From Thermanaeromonas sp. C210 (GTDB lineage: Bacteria > Bacillota > DSM-521 > Neomoorellales > Neomoorellaceae), in contig NZ_BLWF01000002.1 of assembly GCF_013167955.1 (NCBI RefSeq), positions 124,001-188,000 on the forward strand: DNA of 64,000 bases, given 5' to 3'. The position numbers and the translations under genes were made by a program. Numbering within the stretch: the first letter of the stretch is position 1; each line of letters starts with the position of its first letter. The notes under the pieces are model-generated. The model did not search any database and was not told the DNA's origin. It saw nothing but the letters and a program-made list of their open reading frames with translations. Below, one piece after another: positions 53,816-62,979 of the stretch.

Positions 53816-54841
53816 TTAAGGCTTTAGGAGGGTTTTCAGCCCGGCATAATCCTGTTTCATCTGGAAGGCCCGGGCCCAGTCTTCCAAGTCCAAAATGTGG
53901 CCTATAGTGCTCTTGATATCGATGAAATTCCGGGCTGCCAGCCTTAGGACCGTGGCTAAATTTCCGGGCGTGGAGGCCGAAGAACCTATGAGGTCTACTT
54001 CTCTGTAGTGGATTTCATTGGGATCTATCTCGGCCGTACTCCCGGCCGGGCAGCCGGCAAAAAGCACACACGTCCCGCCTTTTTTGGCGAGGCTCACGGC
54101 TTCCCTGATTATGGCGGGTATTCCCACGTCGATGAATACTACGTCAACTCCCGCTCCGCCGGTGACTTCACCCACCGCTGCCTTTACTTCCTCGGGTGCC
54201 ACCGCCACCGTGGCGCCGAACCTTAAGGCAAGATTCCTTCTTTCTTCCTGGGGTTCCGAAACAATAACCTGCCGGGCGCCGCGCCAGAAGGCTAACTGCA
54301 GGTGATAGAGGCCTATGGGACCCGCGCCCATAATGCAGACGTCCTGCCCGGGAGAAAGCCGGGACCGCCGAATCCCGTGGAAGGCCGCGGCTACGGGTTC
54401 GGCGGCCGCCGCTTCCTCCAGGGAGACTTCCGGCGGCAGGGGTATCACGTGACCTTGCCCCACGGCTTCTCGCGGTACTTTTACGTACTCCGCAAAGGCC
54501 CCGTCCAGTTCGTAACCGATGGTGGTGCGGTTAAGGCATATGTTGGGCCGGCCGCTCCGGCAAGCGTAACACGTACCGCAGGGTATAACGGGATAGACGG
54601 TTACCCGGGAGCCGACCTCCCAGCCTTCCACCCCCGGACCTACCTCGGCAATGGTTCCCGAAAATTCATGGCCGATTATCCGCGGCGCGGGAATGGCTTT
54701 GGTTCCACGGTAGATCCGCACATCCGTGCCGCACACCCCGGCGTAGGCTACCTTCACTATCAATTCGCCCGGGCCCGCCTCGGGCTTCTCCACCTCGCGC
54801 AGCTCCAGTTGCCCGGGGCTCAAGAAATAAAGGGCTTTCAC
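53816..54841 (-). CDS. Zinc-dependent alcohol/polyol dehydrogenase (MDR family)
   Basis: 341-residue medium-chain NAD(P)-dependent dehydrogenase related to sorbitol and threonine dehydrogenases. Catalytic zinc site: GVCGTDVRIYRG and IIGHEFSGTIAEVG. The structural zinc cluster is PCGTCYACRSGRPNIC, and the Rossmann motif is GAGPIGLYHLQLA. It probably oxidises a polyol or sugar acid in the locus. ATG at 54841; the aldolase gene lies 27 bp upstream. Confidence 0.92.
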   Translation of the reverse strand: MKALYFLSPGQLELREVEKPEAGPGELIVKVAYAGVCGTDVRIYRGTKAIPAPRIIGHEFSGTIAEVGPGVEGWEVGSRVTVYPVIPCGTCYACRSGRPNICLNRTTIGYELDGAFAEYVKVPREAVGQGHVIPLPPEVSLEEAAAAEPVAAAFHGIRRSRLSPGQDVCIMGAGPIGLYHLQLAFWRGARQVIVSEPQEERRNLALRFGATVAVAPEEVKAAVGEVTGGAGVDVVFIDVGIPAIIREAVSLAKKGGTCVLFAGCPAGSTAEIDPNEIHYREVDLIGSSASTPGNLATVLRLAARNFIDIKSTIGHILDLEDWARAFQMKQDYAGLKTLLKP

Positions 54842-54868
54842 GTCCTTGGCTCCTTTCTCCCGGAATTT

Positions 54869-55450
54869 TTAACTCAGGGAACGATAATCTCGACCCAACA
54901 AGAGATAAAGGTGGGCGTTCTCTTCGATTTCTTCTAAGAGAATTAGGGCATACCTTAAATCTTTCGCCACCACCGTGACGCCGTGGTTCTGCATGAGGAC
55001 GGCATGGTGGTCGCGCAGCACATCCTCAACGCTCCGGGCCAGGTCTTCGGTCCCCGGAGGCGCGTAGGGGACCGCCGGAAGCTTTCCTACTCGGACGAGA
55101 TAACCCGGTGTAAGGGCCGGCATGGCATCGGCAAGCTCTAGATCCTTTCTGCAGGATACGGCCACGGCATAGGTGGGGTGGGCGTGGATTACGGCGTTGA
55201 CGTCCTCCCGCAGCTTCAGGAGGCTAGTATGGAACCGCCATTCCTTCGAAGGCCGGCCCCCGCTTAAGACGTTGCCCTCAAGGTCCATCTCCACTATGTC
55301 GTCTCTGGTTAGTTCCCCCAGGGAATAGCCGGTAGGCGTGATGTAAAGTCCCCTTTCCGTCCTTACGCTCACGTTCCCGCCGGTGCTGCTTACCAGTTTC
55401 CGTTGATAGAGCAGATGGCATACTTCGACCAGTTGATCTTTTAAGTCCAT
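54869..55450 (-). CDS. Class II aldolase / decarboxylase (OtnC/FucA-like)
   Basis: 193-residue zinc enzyme of the AraD/FucA fold. Seen: STGGNVSVRTERGLYITPTG, the acid residue in KEWRFHTSLLKLRED, zinc histidines in VIHAHPTYAVAVS and MQNHGVTVVAKDL. Members cleave ketose-1-phosphates or decarboxylate 3-oxo-tetronate 4-phosphates (OtnC). With a DUF1537 kinase in the same locus the decarboxylase role is plausible. The ATG at 55450 is preferred over the longer frame because of AGGGGG upstream. Confidence 0.85.
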   Translation of the reverse strand: MDLKDQLVEVCHLLYQRKLVSSTGGNVSVRTERGLYITPTGYSLGELTRDDIVEMDLEGNVLSGGRPSKEWRFHTSLLKLREDVNAVIHAHPTYAVAVSCRKDLELADAMPALTPGYLVRVGKLPAVPYAPPGTEDLARSVEDVLRDHHAVLMQNHGVTVVAKDLRYALILLEEIEENAHLYLLLGRDYRSLS

Positions 55451-55547
55451 AGAAATTCCCCCTAGGTTAAAGCTTCTAGAGTCCACCATTTCCCATCTTG
55501 GCACTACGCCGGAGTAAAATCAACCCCCACCCAATTCCCCGCAAGGT

Positions 55548-56669
55548 CTAGGGAGCCGGACCGGCCGGGCACCGTAAATCTTTCTCCGGCGGGCCACCGC
55601 AACCGCGCCTGCGAATAGCCAGGTCTGCGGCGGCAAGCAGTGCGGCCTTGAAATTATCGGCCCTGGCCCGATTTTGCCAGGCGATGTCGAAGGCCGTACC
55701 GTGCCCCACGGAGGTACGGATAATCCCGATACCCAGCATAAGGGTCACGACGGAGCCGAATCCCATGAGCTTGGCCGCGATATTGGCCTGGTCGTGATAA
55801 AGGCTGAGTACCAGATCAAACAAGGCCTCATCCCTTGCTTTTAAGAAAATGCTGTCCGCCGGGAAGGGCCCAGAAACGTTAAGGCCTTCCGCGCGGGCTT
55901 GGTTTACGGCCGGTACAATTTCATCTATTTCCTCCCGGCCGAACAGCCCGTTCTCCCCTGCGTGAGGATTAAGGGCGGCCACGCCGATGCGGGGAGCCTT
56001 TATACCGAAACCCTCCAGCGATTTATGAGCTAAATGTAATGCCCTTAAGATCCGGTCCTTTTTTACCTGCCGGCAGGCCTCCATAAGGGACATGTGGGTG
56101 GTGAGCATCATAATGCGCACGTGCCTTAATGTAAGGATCATGGAATATTCCGAGGCGCCGGTGGCTTCTGCCAGTATTTGGGCCTGCCCCTCGTAAGTGT
56201 AACCTGCCAGCCTCATTGCCTCCTTGTTTACAGGAGCGGAAACGACGGCATCGATTTTCCCTTCCATTGCCATGCTGGCAGCCGCTTTAGTGTAAAAAAC
56301 CGCCGCCCTCCCTGCGACAGGATTGGCCACGCCGTCCGGTACCTGGTCCATCTCAATGTTATCGTAGTCGATAAGATCGATTATGCCGGGCCGTCCTAGG
56401 GCCTGGGCAGGGTTGACCACCTTGTTTATTCTAAGGTCCGGGTCGACCATCTGACGGGCCCTTTCCAAGACCTTGGCATCGCCCAGTACGACGGGTACAC
56501 ACTTGTCGTAGACCTCTGGAGAACCCAAGACCTTTACTATGATTTCCGGCCCTATCCCCGACGCGTCCCCCATGGTTATTCCTATTAGCGGGCGTAATTC
56601 GCCCGGTATACTTTCCCCAGGCGGCCTATCCCCGGTAGTCAAGGACATCCGCCAATATTCGCGGACCAC
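55548..56669 (-). CDS. PdxA2-like 4-phospho-threonate/erythronate dehydrogenase
   Basis: 373-residue metal- and NAD-dependent dehydrogenase of the PdxA family. Conserved blocks: PLIGITMGDASGIGPEIIVK, VSAPVNKEAMRLAGYTYEGQ, the metal ligand region LNPHAGENGLFGREE, and LYHDQANIAAKLMGF with FDIAWQNRARADNF. PdxA2-type enzymes oxidatively decarboxylate 4-phospho-D-threonate or -erythronate to dihydroxyacetone phosphate. The GTG start at 56669 has AAGGGGGG eight bases upstream and overlaps the DUF1537 kinase gene by 44 bp. This pairing is the known signature of the D-threonate pathway, so a vitamin B6 role is unlikely. Confidence 0.88.
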   Translation of the reverse strand: MVREYWRMSLTTGDRPPGESIPGELRPLIGITMGDASGIGPEIIVKVLGSPEVYDKCVPVVLGDAKVLERARQMVDPDLRINKVVNPAQALGRPGIIDLIDYDNIEMDQVPDGVANPVAGRAAVFYTKAAASMAMEGKIDAVVSAPVNKEAMRLAGYTYEGQAQILAEATGASEYSMILTLRHVRIMMLTTHMSLMEACRQVKKDRILRALHLAHKSLEGFGIKAPRIGVAALNPHAGENGLFGREEIDEIVPAVNQARAEGLNVSGPFPADSIFLKARDEALFDLVLSLYHDQANIAAKLMGFGSVVTLMLGIGIIRTSVGHGTAFDIAWQNRARADNFKAALLAAADLAIRRRGCGGPPEKDLRCPAGPAP

Positions 56670-57879
56670 CGACGGAGCCCCCCTTTAGCCACAGCTGCAA
56701 TCCCGACCGCGGCCCCTTTATCACCCGACCGCGACTAACTACTGTATGCATAACGCCTTCCAGCTCCAGTTCTACAACCCCTAAAGTTTGGCACACGTGA
56801 TAAGCCGTATCCCCGCCCAGGATTATAAGATCTTCGAAGGACGCCCTTTCCCCTATAGCCTTGGTGACCCGGGCCAGGTAATCGGCCGCCAAGCTGCCGG
56901 CCGCCGTGATTTCCCCTACCTGTTCGGCCCTCAGGACCACCATATTTCCGCCCCTCAAGGCGGCGGCAATGTCTTCAAGTAAAAATTCATCCGGCCCCGG
57001 CGGAGTTATCTCGAGGGAGAAAGTCTTTACACCCTCCACCCCTCTCAAACACTCGACCTGCTGTACCGAGGCCCGGTGCCTGCTGCCGCAGACGACCAGG
57101 GTTCCCCCCCGGGCACCCCTCCCCGGGGTCTGGGCTCCATGTATGGGCCCGTGTCCGGTACCCCTTGCTCCAACAAGGTACCGGGAAATGGCAGCCGTAA
57201 GGCCCAGAGAACCAACAAAAAGGAAGGAAAGGCCATCAGAAAGTAAACTGTATACCGTCCGATCTATATCTTCGTTGCTGGCGGCATCGAAAACGATTAT
57301 CCTAAACCCGGCTTTCAAGGCCTGCTCTACAGCCGGCCTTATTTCCTTTACTTTGCGAACCACATTTAAGGGTACATTCCCCACGGGCAGTCGCGTACTA
57401 CGGCTTATCAGTTCTGTGACTTTTGACGTGCGCAACTTATACGTTGGATCCTCTGCAAAGAATTCGTGAATGGGTCTGCCTTCAAGTAGTTGAACACCGT
57501 TGACGGTTGTTCTCCCCAGGTCGGGAATAGAAGGTATTACCACCGCAGCCTTCAAACCCAAACTATCTAAGAGCCGTTCTATTTCAATGCCTACATTGCC
57601 GCGAAAGGCGGTATCTATCTTTTTGATCAAAATGGTTCTTACGCCACTCACCCTCAAAAGATGCCCTGCCGCTCTGCAAATCTCTCCTGCCGAATGAGGG
57701 GAGAGATCCCTAGTCTGGGTGTTCAGGGAAATCACCCTGTACGAACGCAGGTCCCGGGAAATCTCGGACGGCACCTCCGTCCAAACCTTTATGGGGCGTA
57801 TTTGAGGAAGGAATTGGGCAGCGGCGTCGCAGGCTCCGGTTAGGTCGTCGGCTATTATTACGACCGGTAAGATAGTCAC
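56626..57879 (-). CDS. Four-carbon acid sugar kinase (DUF1537 family)
   Basis: 417-residue kinase with the DUF1537 N- and C-terminal domains. Seen: VIIADDLTGACDAAAQFLPQ, IDTAFRGNVGIEIERLLDSL, VVVIPSIPDLGRTTVNGVQL and the nucleotide-binding GGDTAYHVCQTLGV. The family phosphorylates D-threonate, L-threonate or D-erythronate at C4. It immediately precedes and overlaps the pdxA2-like gene, the next enzyme of the pathway. GTG or ATG start near 57879. A family call with good context. Confidence 0.9.
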   Translation of the reverse strand: MTILPVVIIADDLTGACDAAAQFLPQIRPIKVWTEVPSEISRDLRSYRVISLNTQTRDLSPHSAGEICRAAGHLLRVSGVRTILIKKIDTAFRGNVGIEIERLLDSLGLKAAVVIPSIPDLGRTTVNGVQLLEGRPIHEFFAEDPTYKLRTSKVTELISRSTRLPVGNVPLNVVRKVKEIRPAVEQALKAGFRIIVFDAASNEDIDRTVYSLLSDGLSFLFVGSLGLTAAISRYLVGARGTGHGPIHGAQTPGRGARGGTLVVCGSRHRASVQQVECLRGVEGVKTFSLEITPPGPDEFLLEDIAAALRGGNMVVLRAEQVGEITAAGSLAADYLARVTKAIGERASFEDLIILGGDTAYHVCQTLGVVELELEGVMHTVVSRGRVIKGPRSGLQLWLKGGSVGGPRILADVLDYRG

Positions 57880-57915
57880 GGCCCGCCCACCCCTCCCTCG
57901 GCTTACTACGTCCCT

Positions 57916-59184
57916 TTAAACCAGATTCCCCTCCGCGTCGAATTGCAGTTCTACCGGGCCTTCCAGGACGACTATATCCGAGCGTCCCTTGAGTTCCTCC
58001 AGGCAGGCCTCGGAAACGTACATATCGCTCAGTTCCAAGGTATTCTTTATCCGGATCACCTTGGCCTCCCGGCCGTCTATCGGCCCTATCCACAGGAAGG
58101 CCGTCTTGATGGCCAGTTCATCGGTATCCATGGTGACCGGTACTTTTCCCCTCTCCGGAAAGGTGGAGGTTATGCAGTTGGCATACATTTGCTCGAAATC
58201 TATTTTGTTTACCAGCCTCCTGGTGGTAAGGTCCGCCAGGCCTATGCCTACGGCATTACCGTGGCTCTCCTCGGTAAGGTCCAACACTACTACCACCTGT
58301 ATATCCGGTCTTTCGGGATCCGGCACCCCTTTAATCTTGATCCTCCCTATCACATTGGTATCCATGCCGCAACCGCTCACGTTTTTCCCCATCTCGTCTA
58401 CTATGAGCACGTCTATCTTGTCCACAGGCAACGAAGGCATTAGCTCCCGCTGCTTCTTAAGCAACTCCTTCTCTCTCTCTTCTATGTCCCGCGGTTCCAT
58501 GGCTTCTATGATGGCCGTGTGGTCGTAGGCATCCTCTACTATACCTATGCCTAAGGCCACCGGCCCTTTCTCTATCATTACCCGGGCCACTTCGGGAATG
58601 TGTTCCTTCAAGCCCCACGCCCCGTACCGGTGTATGTTGGCCGCTCCCTTGTGCTTACCTAGCCCTATGGCCAAAAGCTTCAACACCCCGCTCTCGATCT
58701 CGCCGCGGAAGTCCGTGTGCAGCTTTATGCGGTTGATGGCCACAATGGCGTCGGCACCGTAAGCCTCCTTATCCATAAACACTTCGACACCTTTGGCCGT
58801 CTTGCCCAGGGACACCACTTCCATGGAAGAAACTATCGGAGCCCCGGTGTATTCTTCGGTAATACCGTAGCTCTCCAGCACCTCCCTTTGACCTTCGGCC
58901 GTGGCCCCGCCGTGACTGCCCATGGCCGGGAGTATGAAGGGCTTGCCCCCGTATCTCTTTATCTCTTCTACCACGGTCTTGACTATAAGGGCGATATTGT
59001 TAATCCCCCGGCTCCCCACGGCTACGGCCACCCTTTTACCCCCGGCCACTCTATTGCGAAACCCCGTCCGGGCTATTTCCTCCCTGACCTTCCCCGGTAC
59101 ATCCCGGAGGGCCAGATCGGGAAAGGTCTGCTTAATGCGATACATCCGGGGCAAAACTACCCCTTCCAATCCTTCTATGCGCAT
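57916..59184 (-). CDS. LarA-like (DUF2088, lactate racemase family) protein
   Basis: 422 residues from the ATG at 59184 behind GGGGG. Related to the nickel-pincer lactate racemase LarA: the first histidine block is PAMGSHGGATAEGQ, then INRIKLHTDFRGEIESGVLK with the likely cofactor-bearing Lys, and GLGKHKGAANIHRYG. Homologues racemise or epimerise 2-hydroxy acids. In this sugar-acid locus it could epimerise an aldonate or tetronate. The maturation genes larB, larC and larE are not in the window, so cofactor supply is unproven. Confidence 0.82.
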   Translation of the reverse strand: MRIEGLEGVVLPRMYRIKQTFPDLALRDVPGKVREEIARTGFRNRVAGGKRVAVAVGSRGINNIALIVKTVVEEIKRYGGKPFILPAMGSHGGATAEGQREVLESYGITEEYTGAPIVSSMEVVSLGKTAKGVEVFMDKEAYGADAIVAINRIKLHTDFRGEIESGVLKLLAIGLGKHKGAANIHRYGAWGLKEHIPEVARVMIEKGPVALGIGIVEDAYDHTAIIEAMEPRDIEEREKELLKKQRELMPSLPVDKIDVLIVDEMGKNVSGCGMDTNVIGRIKIKGVPDPERPDIQVVVVLDLTEESHGNAVGIGLADLTTRRLVNKIDFEQMYANCITSTFPERGKVPVTMDTDELAIKTAFLWIGPIDGREAKVIRIKNTLELSDMYVSEACLEELKGRSDIVVLEGPVELQFDAEGNLV

Positions 59185-59297
59185 CCGTAAACCCCCATTC
59201 CCATGGAACATGAAGGAGGGAGTTAATGTCACCGCCCTCGCAGGCCGTTAACATTAACCCCCTTGCACCCCCCTTAAGGTAATCCCTGCCTGGAACC

Positions 59298-60743
59298 CTA
59301 CTTGATCAGGCCGAACTGCTGCATGATGGAGATCACGGCCATACCCAGCAGGAAGAGGCCGGAGAGGATAACACAGGTGGTGAGGACGGGACCCATGTGG
59401 TATTCTTTGGGAAGAACCTTCCTCTCCGTCCATACCTGGGCCAGGCACCAGATCCCGCAGGTCAGGCTGCCGCCTATCATGGTCGCGTAGGTTACCATAG
59501 TGGTAAAGGTCAGGCCCAACCAGTTGTAGGCCAGCCCGGCCAGGACCATGTAGGCCCATACCCACTTGGCTATTCCGTCTTTACCGGCATCGCGGATAAC
59601 TTTGAAGGCCGGAGCAAAGGATTCGTAGGTAGTGGCCGGATACAGCTCGAAAACACTGTAGATGGTCCCCCAAAGGGCGCACCATATACCGACGTAGTAC
59701 AGGTAAAGGAGGGAAGGATGAAGCTGGGTTAGGAACAAAGCCTGGTGTTCCATGAGCTGGGTGCCCGCCGGCACGAGCTGGGCGGGATGGAGCAAGGTAG
59801 CGCCCAGGATGGTAACCGCCGCCGTGATTATCAGCAGGGCGCCGAAGCTCACCACGGCGTCCGTCGCCGGGGCCCTGAGCCAGGTCCGGGCCTTCTTCAC
59901 CTCTTCTTCTTCCACGGGCAGGGCGAATTTTGCCTTGGGATCGGCAGCCAATAGTTTCTCCTGGATTTCCGCCAGGTTGGGCAGGCCCAGGGCTCCCCAC
60001 CCCTTATTGCGGTAGAGTCCCACATATCCGATGTAGTCATAAGTGCCGCCGCCTATGGCCCCCACGTAACCCACCAGCTCTATCCACAGCTTGCGGTTGG
60101 CCACGTCGGGATACTTTTCGATGACCCACGGCTCATAGCCGGAGGGGATGGTGGGGAAAAGCCCCAGGAAGGCCTGGACCCAATCCGGCCTGGCCGCAAA
60201 AACCCCTACCAGAAAGGCTACTACCATGGTGACGACAATGGTGGTCTGGGCCTTCTCCACCCAGTTGTAGCTGCCTATAACCGCAATAATTAAAGTCCCT
60301 ATGATATAGATGGTCGCCCACCACTTAATACCCAGGACACCCGTCCACTTGGTAGTAATATCCCCCAATAAGTTGGCGAGCCCGCCCACCCAGGAGGGGA
60401 AACAAATTATGGTCAATATGCCCATCATAACGGGAAACCAGTTCTTGGGGCCGGGAAAGATCTGACCCCAGCGCGTCATGGGGTGCTCGCCCGTTAAGAC
60501 CACATAACGAGTACCGCTAATGGCCATGAACCCTTTGGAGAGGGCGCCCAGTAGGAGGCACCAGAGTACGGCGTAGCCGAAAAGGGCGCCCCCGCGGGGA
60601 GCGAAAAAGACCTCGCCGCTTCCTACGGTCGCCGAAGCCAGGATGAAGCCCGGTCCGAGGAAGGCCAGAAGCCCTTTCCATCCCATCTTGAGCCGCGGAT
60701 CGGGCTCCGGATACTTAAACAGGCTATTGGCCAATTCGTGCAC
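59298..60743 (-). CDS. Nramp-fold transporter lacking the metal-binding motif
   Basis: 481-residue membrane protein with about eleven or twelve spans and the overall Nramp (LeuT-fold) pattern. TM1 reads LGPGFILASATVGSGEVFFA, so the metal-coordinating DPGN of true Nramp transporters is absent. TM6 reads GAIGGGTYDYIGYVG instead of the MPHN-type motif. It therefore probably does not carry divalent metals. Its place in a sugar-acid/polyol operon suggests an organic solute as cargo. ATG at 60743 behind AGGAGG. About 110 bp separate it from the LarA-like gene. Confidence 0.82.
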   Translation of the reverse strand: MHELANSLFKYPEPDPRLKMGWKGLLAFLGPGFILASATVGSGEVFFAPRGGALFGYAVLWCLLLGALSKGFMAISGTRYVVLTGEHPMTRWGQIFPGPKNWFPVMMGILTIICFPSWVGGLANLLGDITTKWTGVLGIKWWATIYIIGTLIIAVIGSYNWVEKAQTTIVVTMVVAFLVGVFAARPDWVQAFLGLFPTIPSGYEPWVIEKYPDVANRKLWIELVGYVGAIGGGTYDYIGYVGLYRNKGWGALGLPNLAEIQEKLLAADPKAKFALPVEEEEVKKARTWLRAPATDAVVSFGALLIITAAVTILGATLLHPAQLVPAGTQLMEHQALFLTQLHPSLLYLYYVGIWCALWGTIYSVFELYPATTYESFAPAFKVIRDAGKDGIAKWVWAYMVLAGLAYNWLGLTFTTMVTYATMIGGSLTCGIWCLAQVWTERKVLPKEYHMGPVLTTCVILSGLFLLGMAVISIMQQFGLIK

Positions 60744-60970
60744 CTCCTAAAATTTGGCTTTTTACTTTTTTAGTTTTAAATCAGACATCGGAGGACCACT
60801 TCCCGTTAGTTTCATCGCGATCCCCTACGGCGCTGCCATCACCTCCTTTGCCCCAATACGTAAGGAACCACCCCCCTCCTCTCTTTTGGCCCCTTAAGGC
60901 CTTTGGCCTGGCCGCCGACCCCGGTCCCTCGGTCCCCGCCTATAACCGCCGTTTTGCGGTGGGAGACCCG

Positions 60971-61438
60971 CTACGTTTCTCCGGCCCGGCCCACCGTTCC
61001 TTCGATGAGGCTGACCGCCTTCCGGCACCTTAAGAAAGCGTAAGTAGCGTAACTCACCAGGGCCAGAATTATCAGGATAAAAGGCGTCCGGAAAAAGGCG
61101 GCCATCAGCCCGGTTACCACCCAGCCGGCGATGGCGATGTTCCTCCACCCCTTTTCCAGACGGCGGTAGTAGGCGAGCATCTCGGCCAGCTCGGCCTTGG
61201 CCGCAGCGGGATAAAGGCTACCGGTCCGGACCCGCGCCTCGGTTTGCGGAGCAGGCCCACCGTCGCGCTGCCGGAGGAGCTTATTCAGGTAGTACAGCGA
61301 TAGCAAGGCGAAAAGGGCGGCCAGGAAGTAGTTACCCTCCATGAGGGTGCTCAGGGCTAAGCCGGCAAAGCCTGCCAGGGCTATCCCCCGGGCCAGGAGC
61401 AATCCCCGTGGCTTCTGGCTAGTAGTACTGCGCCTCAA
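60971..61438 (-). CDS. Small membrane protein, unknown
   Basis: 155 residues with two pairs of membrane helices (GIALAGFAGLALSTLMEGNY, FLAALFALLSLYYLNKLL, IAIAGWVVTGLMAAFFRTPF, ILIILALVSYATYAFL) around a soluble loop. No family recognised. The TTG start at 61438 overlaps the FGGY kinase end by 20 bp, suggesting translational coupling, but its ribosome site is weak. Could be an accessory subunit of the downstream transporter; speculative. Confidence 0.6.
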   Translation of the reverse strand: MRRSTTSQKPRGLLLARGIALAGFAGLALSTLMEGNYFLAALFALLSLYYLNKLLRQRDGGPAPQTEARVRTGSLYPAAAKAELAEMLAYYRRLEKGWRNIAIAGWVVTGLMAAFFRTPFILIILALVSYATYAFLRCRKAVSLIEGTVGRAGET

Positions 61439-62963
61439 TTTCCTTCAACTCCCGGAAACAGTCTTTAAGGCGCGGATATAAGCTTTTATATAACTTATAA
61501 GCAGCCTTATATATATCCTTATTCTGGTAATTAGGAAAATATGATTTGTATCCCTTTACCGCCGCCCGCAGGGCGTCTTTATAGTCACCGTACACGCTGG
61601 CGGCCATCCCTCCCAGCATGGCGGCGCCAAGGACGGCCGTCTCGTGGAATTCCAACACCCTTATCTCCTTGCCGGTGATATCCGCCCTCAGTTGAGCCCA
61701 AAAATCGTTCTTACCTCCCTTTCCCACCACTGCAATGGTTTTCACTTCCCTCCCCAACAGTTCTTCCGCCACTTCCAAGTTAGCCTTTAAGCCGTAGCTC
61801 CCGCCTTCGAGAACCGCCCGGATAAGGTCGTTCTTAGTGGTTTTGAGGTGAAGCCCGAAGAATATTCCCCTGGCATGAGGGTCCCAGATGGGGCTTCTCT
61901 CACCCGACATATAGGGGAGGAATACTACCCCCCGGGCCCCCGGCCGCGAACGGGCGGCTTCCGCGCACAGCACGTCGTAGGCGTCCAGCCCGCTCAATTC
62001 GGCCACGTGTTTTTCCGTGGAACCCAGGACATCCCTCGCCCACCGGAAGGCCGCGCCTACCGCCACCATGGCTCCCATGCCCAGCCACCTCCCAGGAACT
62101 ACGTGGCACCGGTTGAGAAACCGCGCTTCGAAAAGGGGCTTGGCAAAACATACGGCCAGGACGTCTGAAGTGCCTGAAGTCTCAAAGACGTCCCCTTCTT
62201 CTGTAATTCCTGCGGCAAAGGCAGAACAGGCGCTGTCCGCTCCTCCCATGGCCACCGGTATACCCGTGGGCAACCCCAGTATCTCGGCGCCCCTTTCGTC
62301 TAGTCGGCCTACCCTTTCGTGGGAGGGGATAAGTTCGGGCAACTTGGTCATTTCTACCTCGTAGGCTTCGCAAAGGGTCGGGGACCACTTCAAGGTAGTT
62401 CGCTGGTTGAAGAGGCCGGTGAGGGAAGCATTGGAATAATCTATCCCGAACCTTCCTGTCAGGGCTCCTGCCAGGTAGGTATTGGCGTGTCCAAAGAACC
62501 TGGTTGACCGGTAAACTTCCGGCTCGTGCTCCTTCAGCCAGCGAATACTGGTACCGGATATGGTACCCGCCGCCACCCTATTCCCGCTCTCTTGGAGAAA
62601 CCACTCCAGGGGCCTGCGTTCTTGAATGGCAGAAGCTTCCTGCCAGGACCGGGTATCCAGGTAGAGGATGGCGGGACGCAGGGGCTCACCGGCGTCATTT
62701 AGGGCCACCAGGGAAGGGCACATGTTGCTTAGACCTATGCCTACGACTTCGCGGTCGCGGATTTTCTCCTTTATTCTGTCCATGCAGATTCGTATTTTTT
62801 CCAGCCAGTCCCCGGGGTGGGATTCGGCCCACCCCGGGCCGGGGAAGGAGAGGTCCAGGGGCTCCGTAGCCAGGGCCACGAGCCGGCCGTCAAGGTTAAA
62901 AGCTCCTACCTTGACGCCTCCGCCACCCACGTCTATACCGAGGAGAAGTTCCCGCGCCTCCAC
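61419..62963 (-). CDS. FGGY-family carbohydrate kinase, second copy
   Basis: 514-residue paralogue of the kinase at 52219-53721. Seen: LLLGIDVGGGGVKVGAFNLD, GIGLSNMCPSLVALNDAGEP, IPVAMGGADSACSAFAAGIT and YMSGERSPIWDPHARGIFFG. It lies between the DhnA-type aldolase gene (16 bp upstream) and the small membrane protein. A kinase-aldolase pair fits phosphorylation of a ketose or polyol followed by cleavage. The substrate is unknown. Confidence 0.9.
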   Translation of the reverse strand: MEARELLLGIDVGGGGVKVGAFNLDGRLVALATEPLDLSFPGPGWAESHPGDWLEKIRICMDRIKEKIRDREVVGIGLSNMCPSLVALNDAGEPLRPAILYLDTRSWQEASAIQERRPLEWFLQESGNRVAAGTISGTSIRWLKEHEPEVYRSTRFFGHANTYLAGALTGRFGIDYSNASLTGLFNQRTTLKWSPTLCEAYEVEMTKLPELIPSHERVGRLDERGAEILGLPTGIPVAMGGADSACSAFAAGITEEGDVFETSGTSDVLAVCFAKPLFEARFLNRCHVVPGRWLGMGAMVAVGAAFRWARDVLGSTEKHVAELSGLDAYDVLCAEAARSRPGARGVVFLPYMSGERSPIWDPHARGIFFGLHLKTTKNDLIRAVLEGGSYGLKANLEVAEELLGREVKTIAVVGKGGKNDFWAQLRADITGKEIRVLEFHETAVLGAAMLGGMAASVYGDYKDALRAAVKGYKSYFPNYQNKDIYKAAYKLYKSLYPRLKDCFRELKEIEAQYY

Positions 62964-62979
62964 TTAGTTCACTTCCCCT

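Noticed and set aside
55548-56669. Vitamin B6 biosynthesis role for the PdxA homologue
   Set aside because: Overlap with a DUF1537 kinase and the catabolic context point to the PdxA2 tetronate pathway.
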